A stretch of 64,000 nucleotides of DNA from Mogibacterium sp. (GTDB lineage Bacteria > Bacillota > Clostridia > Peptostreptococcales > Anaerovoracaceae), in assembly GCA_017434025.1 (NCBI GenBank), contig JAFRGC010000041.1, forward strand, positions 30,741 through 94,740, read 5' to 3'. Below, piece after piece: positions 53,847 through 62,276 of this stretch (position 1 is the stretch's first letter; each line of letters opens with the position of its first letter). The position numbers and the translations under genes are program-made. Below the pieces are notes generated by a model. It saw only the letters and a list, made by a program, of their open reading frames with translations. It made no database searches and was not told the origin of the DNA.

Positions 53847-55061
53847 ATGCAGAGATTACGCAGATCAGGCAAATTTAATTTACTCATAGTGCTTATACTT
53901 GTGCTGTCCATGTGCTGCGGAACTGTCATGGCGGGCTATACGGCGACCGAAGAAGAGGTCAAGGAAGCTCAGCAGGCGGCAGAGGAGGCGAAGAAAGCCA
54001 CCGAAGCCAAGCGCGCAGAGGCCAAAGAAGTAGCGAAGAAGGCTGCGGAAGCCATCGAGAATATCGAAGCAGCTGAGACTGAGCTCGAGCAGCTCCAGGA
54101 GATGATGGACGCGACCAGAGCGATGATCGATGCCACCAGGGCACAGATCAACGTCATCAGGGCAGAGATCGGTGATACACTGGACAAGATCGCCAAGAAA
54201 GAGCGTGAGATAGAAGAACAGAATACAGCACTCGACAACAGACTTGTCGCGATGTACAAGACTGGATCAGCCGGTTTCATAGACGTGCTGCTCAGTTCAG
54301 AGAGTGTCGGAGACCTGCTGACAAATGCCGACATGGTACAGAAGATCCTGGCGAGTGACCAGAAACTCCTGCAGAAACTCCAGAAAGACTTCGAAGAACT
54401 CAAGGAGATCAAACAGCAGCTTGAAGAAAAGAAAGCTGAGATGGAAGCTCAGGAGGCATATCTGGAAGGACAGGAGATCGATCTGGAATCTCAGGAACTG
54501 GAGACAGAAGAGCTCAAGAAGAAGTTCCAGGCTGAGGCCGACAGACTCAAAGCGATGGAAGATCAGCTGGAGGAAGAAGCGAAAGCACTGGCTGCGGATG
54601 CTGCCGCCAAGCAGGCTGCTGCTGAGGCAATGATCGTCGATAACGGCGGTGAGACTGAGACTCCTGTCGGTGAATATGCATGGCCGACCAAGGGCAACTG
54701 GAAGATCACATCCAACTACGGCTGGAGGATCTGCCCGTTCCATGGAAGGGAATTCCATAATGGAATCGATATCGTCCTCACCAGCGGTACTTACGGATCT
54801 CCGGTTTACGCAGTTGCGGACGGCATGATCACCAGAGCATCGTGGTACAGCAGCTACGGCAACTGTATCCAGCTTGCAAGCGGCGGAGGGATCAGCACAC
54901 TTTACGGACATCTGAGCGGATACAATTGCCGCGCAGGACAGTTCGTGAAGAAGGGTACCGTCATCGGTTATATCGGCAGCACCGGCAATTCAACGGGACC
55001 GCACCTGCATTTCTCAGTATATAAGAACGGAACGATGCAGAATCCGTTCAGCCTGTATTAA
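53847..55061 (+). CDS. M23 peptidoglycan hydrolase with coiled coil (EnvC/PcsB-like)
   Basis: 404 residues. Signal peptide (about 1-29, cleavage near VMAGYT), a long helical coiled coil (about 33-265) rich in Ala, Glu, Lys and Gln, then an M23 LytM domain (about 275-404). Zinc ligands: HNGID (H then D) and HLHFSV near the end; the metal-binding second His is in HLH. PcsB- and EnvC-type proteins are activated by FtsEX through their coiled coils, which the gene order ftsE-ftsX-this supports. Whether it cuts peptides itself or activates another enzyme cannot be decided; the zinc ligands suggest it is active. Confidence 0.92.
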   Translation: MQRLRRSGKFNLLIVLILVLSMCCGTVMAGYTATEEEVKEAQQAAEEAKKATEAKRAEAKEVAKKAAEAIENIEAAETELEQLQEMMDATRAMIDATRAQINVIRAEIGDTLDKIAKKEREIEEQNTALDNRLVAMYKTGSAGFIDVLLSSESVGDLLTNADMVQKILASDQKLLQKLQKDFEELKEIKQQLEEKKAEMEAQEAYLEGQEIDLESQELETEELKKKFQAEADRLKAMEDQLEEEAKALAADAAAKQAAAEAMIVDNGGETETPVGEYAWPTKGNWKITSNYGWRICPFHGREFHNGIDIVLTSGTYGSPVYAVADGMITRASWYSSYGNCIQLASGGGISTLYGHLSGYNCRAGQFVKKGTVIGYIGSTGNSTGPHLHFSVYKNGTMQNPFSLY

Positions 55062-55067
55062 TTATTT

Positions 55068-56741
55068 ATGGATCAGGGAAGAACAAGAACGATCTCGGAT
55101 ATAATCCTTAAGATAATTGAATCAAGAGGCATCGGGGAGAATGGACTGGAAGAATTTTTCTCCCCCAAGCCTCAGCTTGCTTACGATCCATTCCTGCTCG
55201 CGAATATGAGAGAGGGAGTGGATCTTTTGCTCCGGGCAATCGATGCAGGCAGGAAGATCGTTATCTACGGAGACTACGACGTTGATGGAATAACATCGAC
55301 GTCTCTTATGATGAAAGTGATCGGATCCCTGACCGACAAAGTATCATATTACATTCCATCCAGACTGGACGAAGGTTACGGCCTGCATCGCGAGGCGATC
55401 GACCGTATCAGTGAGGATGGGGGAGAATTCATCGTCACCGTGGACTGCGGTTCGGTCTCCAGAGAAGAGACGGAATACGCCCATTCTCTCGGCATAGAGA
55501 CGCTGGTGACGGATCATCACAATGTATCTGAAGTGAGGGCTGCAGGACTGATCATCAATCCGAGACTCGAAGAGGATACTTATCCGTTCAAAGGACTCGC
55601 CGGCGTCGGTGTAGCGTACAAAGTCGCGCTGGCGATCTCCCGCATCAGACCGATCCCAAAGCCGGTGATGGCAGAGATCCTGGAACTGGTGACTATCGGA
55701 ACGATCGCGGATATCATGCCGATGCTCGATGAGAACCGGACTATCGTCAAGTGCGGACTCAGATCGATACATCTCGGCTGCAGGAACAGAGGTCTGCGCA
55801 GGCTGATCGACCTGTCAGGCCTGGATTACAAGACGATAAGGGCAAGCGATATCTCCTTCGGCATCGCCCCTAAGATCAATGCGTCCGGCAGGATGGGAGA
55901 TGCTTCTGTAGGAGTGAAACTCTTCCTGGCGGAGGATGATAAGACTATCGAATCCTGCTGCAGGAGCCTGATAGAGGCAAATCAGGAGAGACGCAGACTC
56001 CAGGATGACGCGTATGCGCGCGGCCTTACGATGGTCGATGAGGAGATGAACAAAGGTGATTTTGTCACAGTGGAGATCAACGACTCTCACGAAGGCGTGC
56101 TGGGCATAGTGGCCGGCAAACTCCGTGAGAAGATCAACAGACCGGTCGTAGTGATCTCGCGTAACGGAGCGTTTTACAAGGGGACGGGCAGATCGATAGC
56201 ATCTGTCGATCTCTTCAGGATGCTGGACAAATACCGTGACAGATTCATCAGCTTTGGCGGACACAGCGCAGCCTGCGGTTTCACGATCGAGGAAGACAAG
56301 GCGCAGCAGTTGCGAAACGATCTTAATAAAGACATGGCGGAGATGCTGCGCAAAGACGAGACACTCTTCGATGTGGACCTCAGCTATGATGCGGCAGTAT
56401 CGCCTGAACAGGTCAATCTAGATCTGGCAGAATCGATCGAAATGCTGGAACCGTGCGGCAAAGACAATGAACTGCCGGTATTCGCGCTGAGAGATGTAAG
56501 AGTGGGGAGCTGGAGATTCCTCAAGAACGAGGACAAGATGGCCAAATTCCTTGTGCTGTCGGATGACGGCGCAAGTACGGAATGCCTGCTGTTCCGGGAT
56601 GCTGCTCAGGCATACGATGTAGTAAGTGAATACGGGCGTGTAGACATACTTGGATCCGTAGAGATCAACAGATGGCGGGATGAGACCAAGGTGCAGGTGA
56701 TCGTGCAGCAGGTACTCCCGGGAGGAACTCTGGATGAGTGA
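55068..56741 (+). CDS. recJ: Single-stranded-DNA-specific exonuclease RecJ
   Basis: 557 residues. DHH-superfamily motif DYDVDG (69-74), then TVDCGS, TDHHN around residue 148, and NASGRMGDASVGVKLFL and SFGGHSAACGFTIEE in the DHHA1 and later parts. It degrades single strands 5'-to-3' in recombination and repair. 7 nt after the hydrolase stop; the ctpA start lies inside its end (7-nt overlap). No DNA partner genes nearby except recX further on. Confidence 0.94.
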   Translation: MDQGRTRTISDIILKIIESRGIGENGLEEFFSPKPQLAYDPFLLANMREGVDLLLRAIDAGRKIVIYGDYDVDGITSTSLMMKVIGSLTDKVSYYIPSRLDEGYGLHREAIDRISEDGGEFIVTVDCGSVSREETEYAHSLGIETLVTDHHNVSEVRAAGLIINPRLEEDTYPFKGLAGVGVAYKVALAISRIRPIPKPVMAEILELVTIGTIADIMPMLDENRTIVKCGLRSIHLGCRNRGLRRLIDLSGLDYKTIRASDISFGIAPKINASGRMGDASVGVKLFLAEDDKTIESCCRSLIEANQERRRLQDDAYARGLTMVDEEMNKGDFVTVEINDSHEGVLGIVAGKLREKINRPVVVISRNGAFYKGTGRSIASVDLFRMLDKYRDRFISFGGHSAACGFTIEEDKAQQLRNDLNKDMAEMLRKDETLFDVDLSYDAAVSPEQVNLDLAESIEMLEPCGKDNELPVFALRDVRVGSWRFLKNEDKMAKFLVLSDDGASTECLLFRDAAQAYDVVSEYGRVDILGSVEINRWRDETKVQVIVQQVLPGGTLDE

Positions 56742-57963
56742 AGAAGAATTGCTGAAAGAAGAAATACTGGAAATCGAGGATCCTGAAGCGGAGACTGAAG
56801 AAGAGAACGAACGGGAACGCAGCAATTTCTGGGGAGCGTTCCTGGTAGGCGCAGCAGTTATGGCGATGCTCGCAGCTGCACTGGTGTTCGGCTTGCAGCA
56901 TTTTGGCGTAGGCAAATTCATCCTGAGCGATCAGCTGGAATATTACAAAGATCTTGACGGAACTTACGGCAAGTACTATGAGATCATGAAGATGATCGGA
57001 GAAGACCCGATCGCGGAGAAGACACCGGAAGAGATCACGGAAGAAGACCTCAAGGCGCTCGTCGCAAGCATCGGCGATCCGTACGCACAGTATTTCACTG
57101 CGGAGGAATACAAAGAATTTATCAACTCATTTACGGGGGACTATGTCGGGGTCGGCATCGGGGTGGTATATGAGAATGAGCAGATCGTCATCAAGACGGT
57201 CTTCCCTGACAGCCCGGCAGAGGACGCAGGATTGCAGCCTGAGGATGTGATCCTCAGGGTCGACGGCAAGACCCCTGAGACCGTGGAAGATGCTGTTGCG
57301 ATGATAACCGGTGAGCCGGGGACGAAAGTGACCGTGACGATCGGAAGGAACGGTACTGAGCAGGATTACACTATGAACAGGACCAAGATGGACCAGAAGT
57401 CCGTCGTATACTACGCGATGGAGGATAATCCGGAGATCGGTTACATCGCGATCCTGTCGTTCGTCAAAGAGACGGGCCGTGATTTCAAACACGCAGTCAA
57501 AGACCTCAAGAGCCAGGGCTGCAGCAAGGTCATTATAGATCTCAGGAACAACGGCGGCGGACTGACGGACGTAAGCGTCGATGTGGCAGATTATCTGCTG
57601 CCTGCAGGCAAGATCATGACTGACAAACTCAAGAATGGTACAGAGACGGTATACTCTTCTGATCCGAGTTCGGCCGGCATAGAATACGTAGTGCTTGTCA
57701 ACGAGAATACTGCAAGTGCTTCCGAGATCCTTACCGGCGCGATCCAGGATAACAAGGGCGGGACGGTCATCGGTCACAAGACATTTGGCAAGGGAGTCAC
57801 TCAGGTCGTGCACACGTTCAAGGATGGATCGGGCGTCAAACTCACAGTGAGCGAGTACTACAGGCCGAACGGCGACAAAGTCAACGGTCTTGGCATCACA
57901 CCTGATATCGAGGCAGACAACGATAACATTATCGAGATAGCGATCGAGGAGCTGGAGCAGTGA
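56734..57963 (+). CDS. C-terminal processing peptidase (S41, CtpA/CtpB type)
   Basis: 409 residues. Acidic cytoplasmic start, one membrane anchor (about 33-53), PDZ domain (about 125-205, GVGIGVVYENEQIVIKTVFPDSPAEDAGLQPEDVI), then the tail-specific protease core. The catalytic pair is S328 in NTASASEILTGAIQD and K353 in GHKTFGKGVTQ, with the usual 25-residue spacing. Clips exported or membrane proteins at their C-termini. Overlaps recJ by 8 nt and shares GTGA with the next gene. Confidence 0.95.
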   Translation: MSEEELLKEEILEIEDPEAETEEENERERSNFWGAFLVGAAVMAMLAAALVFGLQHFGVGKFILSDQLEYYKDLDGTYGKYYEIMKMIGEDPIAEKTPEEITEEDLKALVASIGDPYAQYFTAEEYKEFINSFTGDYVGVGIGVVYENEQIVIKTVFPDSPAEDAGLQPEDVILRVDGKTPETVEDAVAMITGEPGTKVTVTIGRNGTEQDYTMNRTKMDQKSVVYYAMEDNPEIGYIAILSFVKETGRDFKHAVKDLKSQGCSKVIIDLRNNGGGLTDVSVDVADYLLPAGKIMTDKLKNGTETVYSSDPSSAGIEYVVLVNENTASASEILTGAIQDNKGGTVIGHKTFGKGVTQVVHTFKDGSGVKLTVSEYYRPNGDKVNGLGITPDIEADNDNIIEIAIEELEQ

Positions 57964-58556
57964 AGATCTACTATTCACAGACATACGGCGCAGGCAGAGG
58001 CGAGAGCCGCAGACTGCTGGAGACCGCGATAGCTGTACATACCGGTGATGAGAAGCTGGCCCATGATCTGGTTGGCGCTGTTGGAACAACAGGGGAGTTC
58101 GGGAAACCCGTCATCGACGGATTTGAAGAGTTCTCAGTGTCCCACAGCGGCAGGACATGGGCGGTTCTTATATCTGAAGAAGTGTGCGGTCTGGATGTTC
58201 AGTATAGACGCGGCAGCAGGAAACGGATCGCAGAGAGGTTCTTCGATCCGGCAGATACAGAACACATCCGGCAGAAAGAAGAATGCAGCGGAACGGAAGC
58301 GGCAGAACGCGAATTCTTCCGCCTGTGGACGAGAAGAGAGGCTTTGGTCAAAGCTGTCGGAGGTTCGGCAGCTGCTTCGGATGTCCCATCGGTCAAGGAC
58401 CGTGCGGTCGTGTTCCGGGATATACTGTGGACTGTAGAAGATATAGAATTCCCTGACTATAGTGCAGATGACGGACTGCATGCGGCGGTCTGTCTGGCAG
58501 GACAGCATGAGGGGATACAGCATGACATAGAGTTCGTAGAGCTTGATCGGAGCTGA
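57960..58556 (+). CDS. 4'-Phosphopantetheinyl transferase superfamily protein
   Basis: 198 residues. Sfp-type signatures: FSVSHSGRTWAVLISEEVCGLDVQ for the Mg/CoA site and FFRLWTRREALVKAVGG for the W-(T/S)-x-K-E-A-x-x-K motif, with RRE in place of KEA here. It should transfer phosphopantetheine to a carrier protein; no polyketide or peptide synthetase is nearby, so the target may be the fatty-acid carrier or an unlinked one. GTG 57960 start, with GGAG upstream and overlap GTGA with the ctpA stop, supports the call. Single-chain size is close to Sfp. Confidence 0.75.
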   Translation: MKIYYSQTYGAGRGESRRLLETAIAVHTGDEKLAHDLVGAVGTTGEFGKPVIDGFEEFSVSHSGRTWAVLISEEVCGLDVQYRRGSRKRIAERFFDPADTEHIRQKEECSGTEAAEREFFRLWTRREALVKAVGGSAAASDVPSVKDRAVVFRDILWTVEDIEFPDYSADDGLHAAVCLAGQHEGIQHDIEFVELDRS

Positions 58557-58562
58557 ACTGAA

Positions 58563-59087
58563 ATGGCAAAGAAACAGGGGAGAACTGACAGAACCAATCA
58601 GAAGGCTGACAGAACAGCACATGAGGCGGCATACGCTTATCTGGCATCGAGAATGAGGACTGTAGCGGAAGTAGAGAAACATCTCTCATCTCTGGGATAC
58701 AGCAGTGAGGAAGTGCAGGAGACGATCAATGATCTGATCGGACTGAGGTATCTCGATGACTATCAGTATGCGCTCAGGTATTTTGAGTACAATCGAGAGA
58801 AGCGGCGCGGCACTCTGAGAGCTGCGCGGGAGCTCGCGGAGAAGGGCATCGATGCGGAGACGGTCCGGAACGCGAAAGAGGATTTTCTCTATATGTCCGG
58901 TACCGATGAATTCGAGGATGCTCTGGCAGTGGCTGAGAAGGAACTGCGTCTCAAGACATCCGGGCTGGAAGATGAGCTGCCGGAACTGGATGACAGGCTT
59001 GCGGCAATGATCGCGCGCAGGCTTGAGAACAGGGGTTACTCCCGTGATATAATATTCAAAGTGATCGACAGATTGAGAAGTGATTGA
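58563..59087 (+). CDS. recX: Regulatory protein RecX
   Basis: 174 residues, all helical. The RecX repeats are recognisable: AYLASRMRTVAEVEKHLSSLGYSSEEVQETINDLIGLRYLDDYQYALRYFEYNREKRRGTLRAARELAEKG. RecX binds RecA filaments and modulates their activity; recA is not in the window. ATG 58563 is 6 nt after the transferase stop. The C-terminal half departs more from the family, with a KTSGLEDELPELDDRL linker before the final helix. Confidence 0.85.
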   Translation: MAKKQGRTDRTNQKADRTAHEAAYAYLASRMRTVAEVEKHLSSLGYSSEEVQETINDLIGLRYLDDYQYALRYFEYNREKRRGTLRAARELAEKGIDAETVRNAKEDFLYMSGTDEFEDALAVAEKELRLKTSGLEDELPELDDRLAAMIARRLENRGYSRDIIFKVIDRLRSD

Positions 59088-59116
59088 GCCGGCTTTCACC
59101 GGAAAGGTGTATCATT

Positions 59117-59788
59117 ATGGATGACAGACACGCAAGAACGAGAATCCTGGCCGGAGAAGAAGGTCTCAGGAAACTGCAGGAGGCCAGAGTCCTGGTCATG
59201 GGAGTCGGCGGAGTAGGATCCTATGCGGCCGAAGCTGTCGCACGCGCCGGCATCGGGGACATCACGGTCATGGACGGAGATGTCGTCGCGCCAAGCAACC
59301 TCAACCGCCAGCTTGTTGCGCTCACATCTACAATCGGGCGGAACAAAGCTGAAGTGATGGCGGAGCGGATCCGTGATATTGATCCGGACACCCGAGTGAC
59401 GGCCTTCGCCAAATTCTACAGGGTTGGCGATGAGTTCGATTTTACTTCTTATGACTGGGTGCTGGACTGCATCGATGATGTCGATGCCAAGACAGAGATC
59501 ATCCAGATCTGTACAGAGAAAGGCGTCAATATAATATCCGCGATGGGAGCCGCAGGCAAATTCTATACGGATTTCAAGGCAGCTGACATTGCGGAGACGA
59601 GCACCTGCCCGCTGGCAAGAGTCATGCGCAGGAGGCTCAGAGAGATAGGAATAGAGCATCTTCCGGTCGTGTATTCTTCGGAGAAGCCGGTCCCGAGAAC
59701 CGGTGACCTCGGCACACTCAGTTATGTACCGGGCTCAGCGGGACTGACACTCGCGGGATACGTGATCAGGCAGATCGCAGGAGTTTAG
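59117..59788 (+). CDS. tcdA: tRNA threonylcarbamoyladenosine dehydratase
   Basis: 223 residues, ThiF/E1-like fold. ATP site VLVMGVGGVGSYAAEAVARAG, then DGDVVAPSNLNRQLVALTSTIGRNKAEVMAERI and DWVLDCIDDVDAKTEI; the conserved Cys region TSTCPLARVMRRRLRE follows. TcdA cyclises t6A at tRNA position 37 to ct6A. ATG 59117 is chosen for AAAGG 10 nt upstream; the longer TTG frame from 59084 overlaps recX. Between recX and coaB, no functional link. Confidence 0.93.
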   Translation: MDDRHARTRILAGEEGLRKLQEARVLVMGVGGVGSYAAEAVARAGIGDITVMDGDVVAPSNLNRQLVALTSTIGRNKAEVMAERIRDIDPDTRVTAFAKFYRVGDEFDFTSYDWVLDCIDDVDAKTEIIQICTEKGVNIISAMGAAGKFYTDFKAADIAETSTCPLARVMRRRLREIGIEHLPVVYSSEKPVPRTGDLGTLSYVPGSAGLTLAGYVIRQIAGV

Positions 59789-59804
59789 CAGAGGAGGCAG
59801 CGGT

Positions 59805-60539
59805 ATGAAGAAGATCATAATAACCGGTGGACCGACCAATGAGCCGATCGATGAAGTCATGAAAATAACCAACATGTCCACAGGCGGGACATCAGCAGCA
59901 CTGGCAGAGAGTTTTGCCAGCGCGGGCTATGATGTCGTCGCGATCCTGAACAACATGGTCAAACTCGAACCGAGAGAGAACCTCAGGGTCGTATATATCG
60001 AGAATACGCAGGACATGCTGAACGCAATAGAGAAAGAAGCGAGATCAGATGATACAGATGCGATCATCCATGCAGCAGCAGTCGGCGATTACTGCTCAGA
60101 CTATGCATTCCTGCTGGAAGATATGGCAGATGAGATATACAGCAAACTGAACAGGATCAAGTCTGCCGAGGACATCCTAAACATCATGAGGGATCCTAAG
60201 TGCAGACTGGACAGCAGCTCCAGGCATTCCAGCCATCATGAGAACCTGACACTCAAACTCGGGCTCACTCCTAAGATCATCAGCAAGCTGAGATTCTGGT
60301 TCCCGAACACATTGCTCATTTCGTTTAAACGCCTCGACGGGGTGGAAAAGGGCGAACTGTTCGATGTAGCGACAGCTATCTGCAACAGACACCACATGGA
60401 TTATGTCCTTGCCAATGATCTTACCGATCTCAGGAAAGGCGACAGGTCCAGATATCTGATCAACAGTGACGGTTTCACTCAGATCGTACTCAAGGATACT
60501 GACGCGATCTTTAAATTCGTAGACGAGAAACTCCAATAG
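59805..60539 (+). CDS. coaB: Phosphopantothenate-cysteine ligase (CoaB-type, stand-alone)
   Basis: 244 residues. The start IIITGGPTNEPIDEVMKITNMSTGGTSAALAESFASAGYDV is the CoaB signature region, and HAAAVGDYCSDYAF and the Lys-rich NTLLISFKRL / VLANDLTDLRKGDRSRYLI parts fit the coenzyme A branch. In most bacteria CoaB is fused to CoaC; the stand-alone form occurs in streptococci and some Clostridia. No coaC is in the window. GAGGAGG precedes ATG 59805, 16 nt after tcdA. Confidence 0.83.
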   Translation: MKKIIITGGPTNEPIDEVMKITNMSTGGTSAALAESFASAGYDVVAILNNMVKLEPRENLRVVYIENTQDMLNAIEKEARSDDTDAIIHAAAVGDYCSDYAFLLEDMADEIYSKLNRIKSAEDILNIMRDPKCRLDSSSRHSSHHENLTLKLGLTPKIISKLRFWFPNTLLISFKRLDGVEKGELFDVATAICNRHHMDYVLANDLTDLRKGDRSRYLINSDGFTQIVLKDTDAIFKFVDEKLQ

Positions 60540-60541
60540 AT

Positions 60542-61270
60542 ATGAAGATATTCGCCATCGCAGATCTGCATCTGTCCAACAGTGAGAATATTGACAAGCC
60601 GATGGACGCTTTCGGTGCCGGCTGGGAGAACCATGCCGAGCGCCTCAAGGCCGCATGGACCGAGAAGGTATCGGACAGCGATATCGTTCTGATACCCGGA
60701 GACATCTCCTGGGGACTCAAGCTGGAAGAAGCCATGGCGGATTTTGCGTGGCTTCACAGTCTGCCGGGGACCAAGATCCTGTCGAAGGGCAATCATGATC
60801 TGTGGTGGGGACGTATCAACTACCTCAACACACTGTATGATGACATCGTATTCCTGCAGAATGACTGCTATGTCATTGAGGATGAGGGACTCGTGATCAC
60901 TGCTTCGCGCGGCTGGCCTTATCCGGGCTCGGACGAGTACACAGAACACGATGAGAAGATCTATGCCCGCGAGCTGCAGAGGATGAAACTCGGACTCGAT
61001 GCTGCAAAGGCCAAAGCACCGGATGCTGAGATCATCGTGTGTCTGCATTACCCTCCGACAGATCCTTCCGGACGCCGCACCGGATTCACGGACATCCTCG
61101 AAGAGTATGGCGTGTCCAAATGCATCTACGGTCATCTGCACGGTTACGCCGCATTCGGCAGAGGCATCAAGGGTAACTTAAGAGGTGTCGAATATCAGTT
61201 AGTTTCACTGGACTATGTCGGCGGACAGCCGAGGCTCATATATGACAGTGATGCAGCCGCAGAACTGTGA
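60542..61270 (+). CDS. Calcineurin-like metallophosphoesterase
   Basis: 242 residues. Metal-site motifs in order: IADLHLS, IPGDISWG, GNHDLWWGR, and YGHLHGYAAF; CLHYPPTDPS carries the penultimate His. The WGLKLEEAMADFAWLHSLPG stretch is typical of the YkuE-like group of unknown substrate. No signal peptide. 2 nt behind coaB, so translationally coupled. Confidence 0.9.
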   Translation: MKIFAIADLHLSNSENIDKPMDAFGAGWENHAERLKAAWTEKVSDSDIVLIPGDISWGLKLEEAMADFAWLHSLPGTKILSKGNHDLWWGRINYLNTLYDDIVFLQNDCYVIEDEGLVITASRGWPYPGSDEYTEHDEKIYARELQRMKLGLDAAKAKAPDAEIIVCLHYPPTDPSGRRTGFTDILEEYGVSKCIYGHLHGYAAFGRGIKGNLRGVEYQLVSLDYVGGQPRLIYDSDAAAEL

Positions 61271-61311
61271 TACTCTCATAACAGATAACAGCAAGGAGAC
61301 TGCAGATCCTC

Positions 61312-62259
61312 ATGATATATGCCTTTATAGTCAATCCTGCTTCCGGGCAGGGCAAGCATGATGAAGACCTGTTACCGGAGATCAACGCTCTGATAGCAGG
61401 CAATCCGAACCGGGACATCAAGGTCTATCATACACGCGGTGTCAAGGACGCGACGGTGTTGGCTGATCTGATCGCTGCTGAGGCGACAGAGGACACCGTG
61501 ATCTTCGCATGCGGCGGGGATGGTACGGTACAGGAAGTCGCGAACGGTATCTGCGGACATGACAGAGGAATTCTCGGAGTCGTTCCGGTCGGGAGCGGCA
61601 ATGATTTTGTCAAAGAGATCAGCAAGAAGAAAGGCAACTGGAAAGAATACACCAATCTGCCGCATATCTTCGACGGAATGGTGACTAAGGTCGATCTGAT
61701 CAAGATGTCGTGGATCGAGAAAGGCGAGGAGGCATCGCGCTATATCACGAACGGCATCAATGTAGGTTTTGACGGCAATACTGCGATACTTGCGCATGAA
61801 CTCAAGAGGCTGCCGCTCGTGTCGGGAACCGGATCCTATCTGATGGCTGTTGCCGGCAATCTTGCCTTCAAGAAAGGCCAGAGACTCAGGATAACGGTCA
61901 ACGGCAAAGGCTTCCACACAGGAGACCTGCTGCTGGCAACAGTGGCTAACGGAGGATACTGCGGAAGCGGTATCCACAGCTGCCCTAAAGCAGAGATCAA
62001 CGATGGCCTCCTGGAAGTGATGGCCATCAAGGATGTGTCAAGGAAGAAATTCGTATCCCTGTTCCCTAAGTACAAGGCAGGCAAGATCTTCCAGGTCGAC
62101 GGAATAGAGGATATCATCTCTTACGCACGGGCAGAGACCGTGATGATCGAGCCGATGCTCGGCCATAAGATGAAATTCGTGGCAGACGGCGAGACATACG
62201 AGACCGGTGCCATACGCATAGAAGTGGTGCCTAAGGCACTTAAGGTACTGATACTGTAA
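61312..62259 (+). CDS. Diacylglycerol kinase-family lipid kinase
   Basis: 315 residues. The catalytic domain has IVNPASGQGKH, GGDGTVQEVANGI (G68-T72) and VPVGSGNDFVK, and the C-terminal domain the GLLEVMAIKDVSRKKFVSLFPKYKAGK and FVADGE elements. Related proteins phosphorylate diacylglycerol or other lipids (DgkB-like, YegS); which lipid is used is unknown. 42 nt after the phosphoesterase gene with AGGAGA upstream of ATG 61312. Confidence 0.9.
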   Translation: MIYAFIVNPASGQGKHDEDLLPEINALIAGNPNRDIKVYHTRGVKDATVLADLIAAEATEDTVIFACGGDGTVQEVANGICGHDRGILGVVPVGSGNDFVKEISKKKGNWKEYTNLPHIFDGMVTKVDLIKMSWIEKGEEASRYITNGINVGFDGNTAILAHELKRLPLVSGTGSYLMAVAGNLAFKKGQRLRITVNGKGFHTGDLLLATVANGGYCGSGIHSCPKAEINDGLLEVMAIKDVSRKKFVSLFPKYKAGKIFQVDGIEDIISYARAETVMIEPMLGHKMKFVADGETYETGAIRIEVVPKALKVLIL

Positions 62260-62276
62260 ACATCACAGGCAGAGGA

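Noticed and set aside
57127-58089. 320-codon open frame on the minus strand over ctpA
   Set aside because: Shadow of the S41 peptidase gene; no domain or ribosome binding site.
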